Assembly (NCBI GenBank): GCA_900757385.1
Contig: CAAENO010000175.1
Coordinates: 1 to 12,487, forward strand
Direction of reading: 5' to 3'
Length of the DNA: 12,487 nucleotides
DNA from: an uncultured Collinsella sp.
Lineage (GTDB): Bacteria; Actinomycetota; Coriobacteriia; Coriobacteriales; Coriobacteriaceae
Part shown: positions 12,421 through 12,487 of the stretch, one piece after another
Numbering within the stretch: the stretch's first letter is position 1
Layout of the letters: every line of letters starts with the position of its first letter
Made by a program: the position numbers and the translations under genes
Notes under the pieces: model-generated
The model's database searches: none
Told to the model about the DNA's origin: nothing
The model's input: only the letters and a program-made list of their open reading frames with translations

Positions 12421-12487
12421 ATGGAACAGATTATTTTGAACATACTCGAGGCTCTGCGTCGCGGTGAGACCGTGGACGACAAGGCGC
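12421..12487 (+). CDS. N-terminal start of an unidentified gene (partial)
   Basis: An ATG at 12421 opens a frame that runs off the window after 22 codons (MEQIILNILEALRRGETVDD and on). It is too short to identify; the opening is vaguely like XdhC-family proteins, which begin with a helix and then a GE(P/T)V motif, but this is only a guess. It follows a strong terminator and a -10 box. Confidence 0.5.
   Translation, partial: MEQIILNILEALRRGETVDDKA

Noticed and set aside
1..12487. tRNA genes, CRISPR arrays, insertion sequences or prophage genes
   Set aside because: I saw no cloverleaf, no regularly spaced direct repeats, and no transposase, integrase or phage structural motif. The only repeat-like element is the inverted repeat at 8431-8553.

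Overview
The window looks like a piece of a chromosome from a high-GC Gram-positive bacterium of the class Coriobacteriia, probably Collinsella or a close relative. This is inferred from base composition, from a Ski2-like helicase with a DUF3516-type C-terminus, and from the general character of the proteins; there is no rRNA or other marker to settle it. I see no phage, insertion sequence, tRNA or CRISPR array. The window is core or near-core chromosome with several regulatory and structural oddities.

Left block (1-3730, plus strand): the tail of an unidentified gene ends at a strong hairpin. A sugar-uptake module follows: a BglG/LicT-type antiterminator, a 340-base leader, a phosphotransferase (PTS) EIIBC permease of the glucose/beta-glucoside superfamily with no EIIA domain, and a ChbG/YdjC-type carbohydrate deacetylase. 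The leader contains a -10 box, then a sequence matching the ribonucleic antiterminator (RAT) pattern bound by BglG/LicT proteins, overlapping a long terminator hairpin with a T run. This predicts that the first gene switches on the next two when the sugar is present. A second hairpin sits between permease and deacetylase, and a clear terminator closes the block.

Middle block (3731-8620): a plus-strand DUF2130 protein (very long coiled coil plus a PD-(D/E)XK-like domain) converges on a minus-strand 893-residue RNA-helicase-like protein. The two share one bidirectional terminator. Upstream of the helicase is a 312-base gap holding a 123-base element with near-perfect 25/26-base inverted arms and further internal pairing.

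Right block (8619-12487): on the minus strand lie trmB (tRNA m7G46 methyltransferase, with an unusual active-site motif) and, upstream of it, a second SAM-dependent methyltransferase whose N-terminus and C-terminal motifs resemble the Trm9/ALKBH8 tRNA wobble-uridine methyltransferases. A 267-base divergent region separates this from a plus-strand pair overlapping by 4 bases: a membrane-anchored XRE-type DNA-binding protein and a membrane-anchored DUF4097-like beta-repeat protein. A terminator follows, then the first 22 codons of another gene that may be transcribed leaderless.

The best leads are the complete antiterminator/RAT/terminator circuit, the 123-base inverted-repeat element, the pairing of TrmB with a Trm9-like enzyme, and the XRE/DUF4097 membrane pair.
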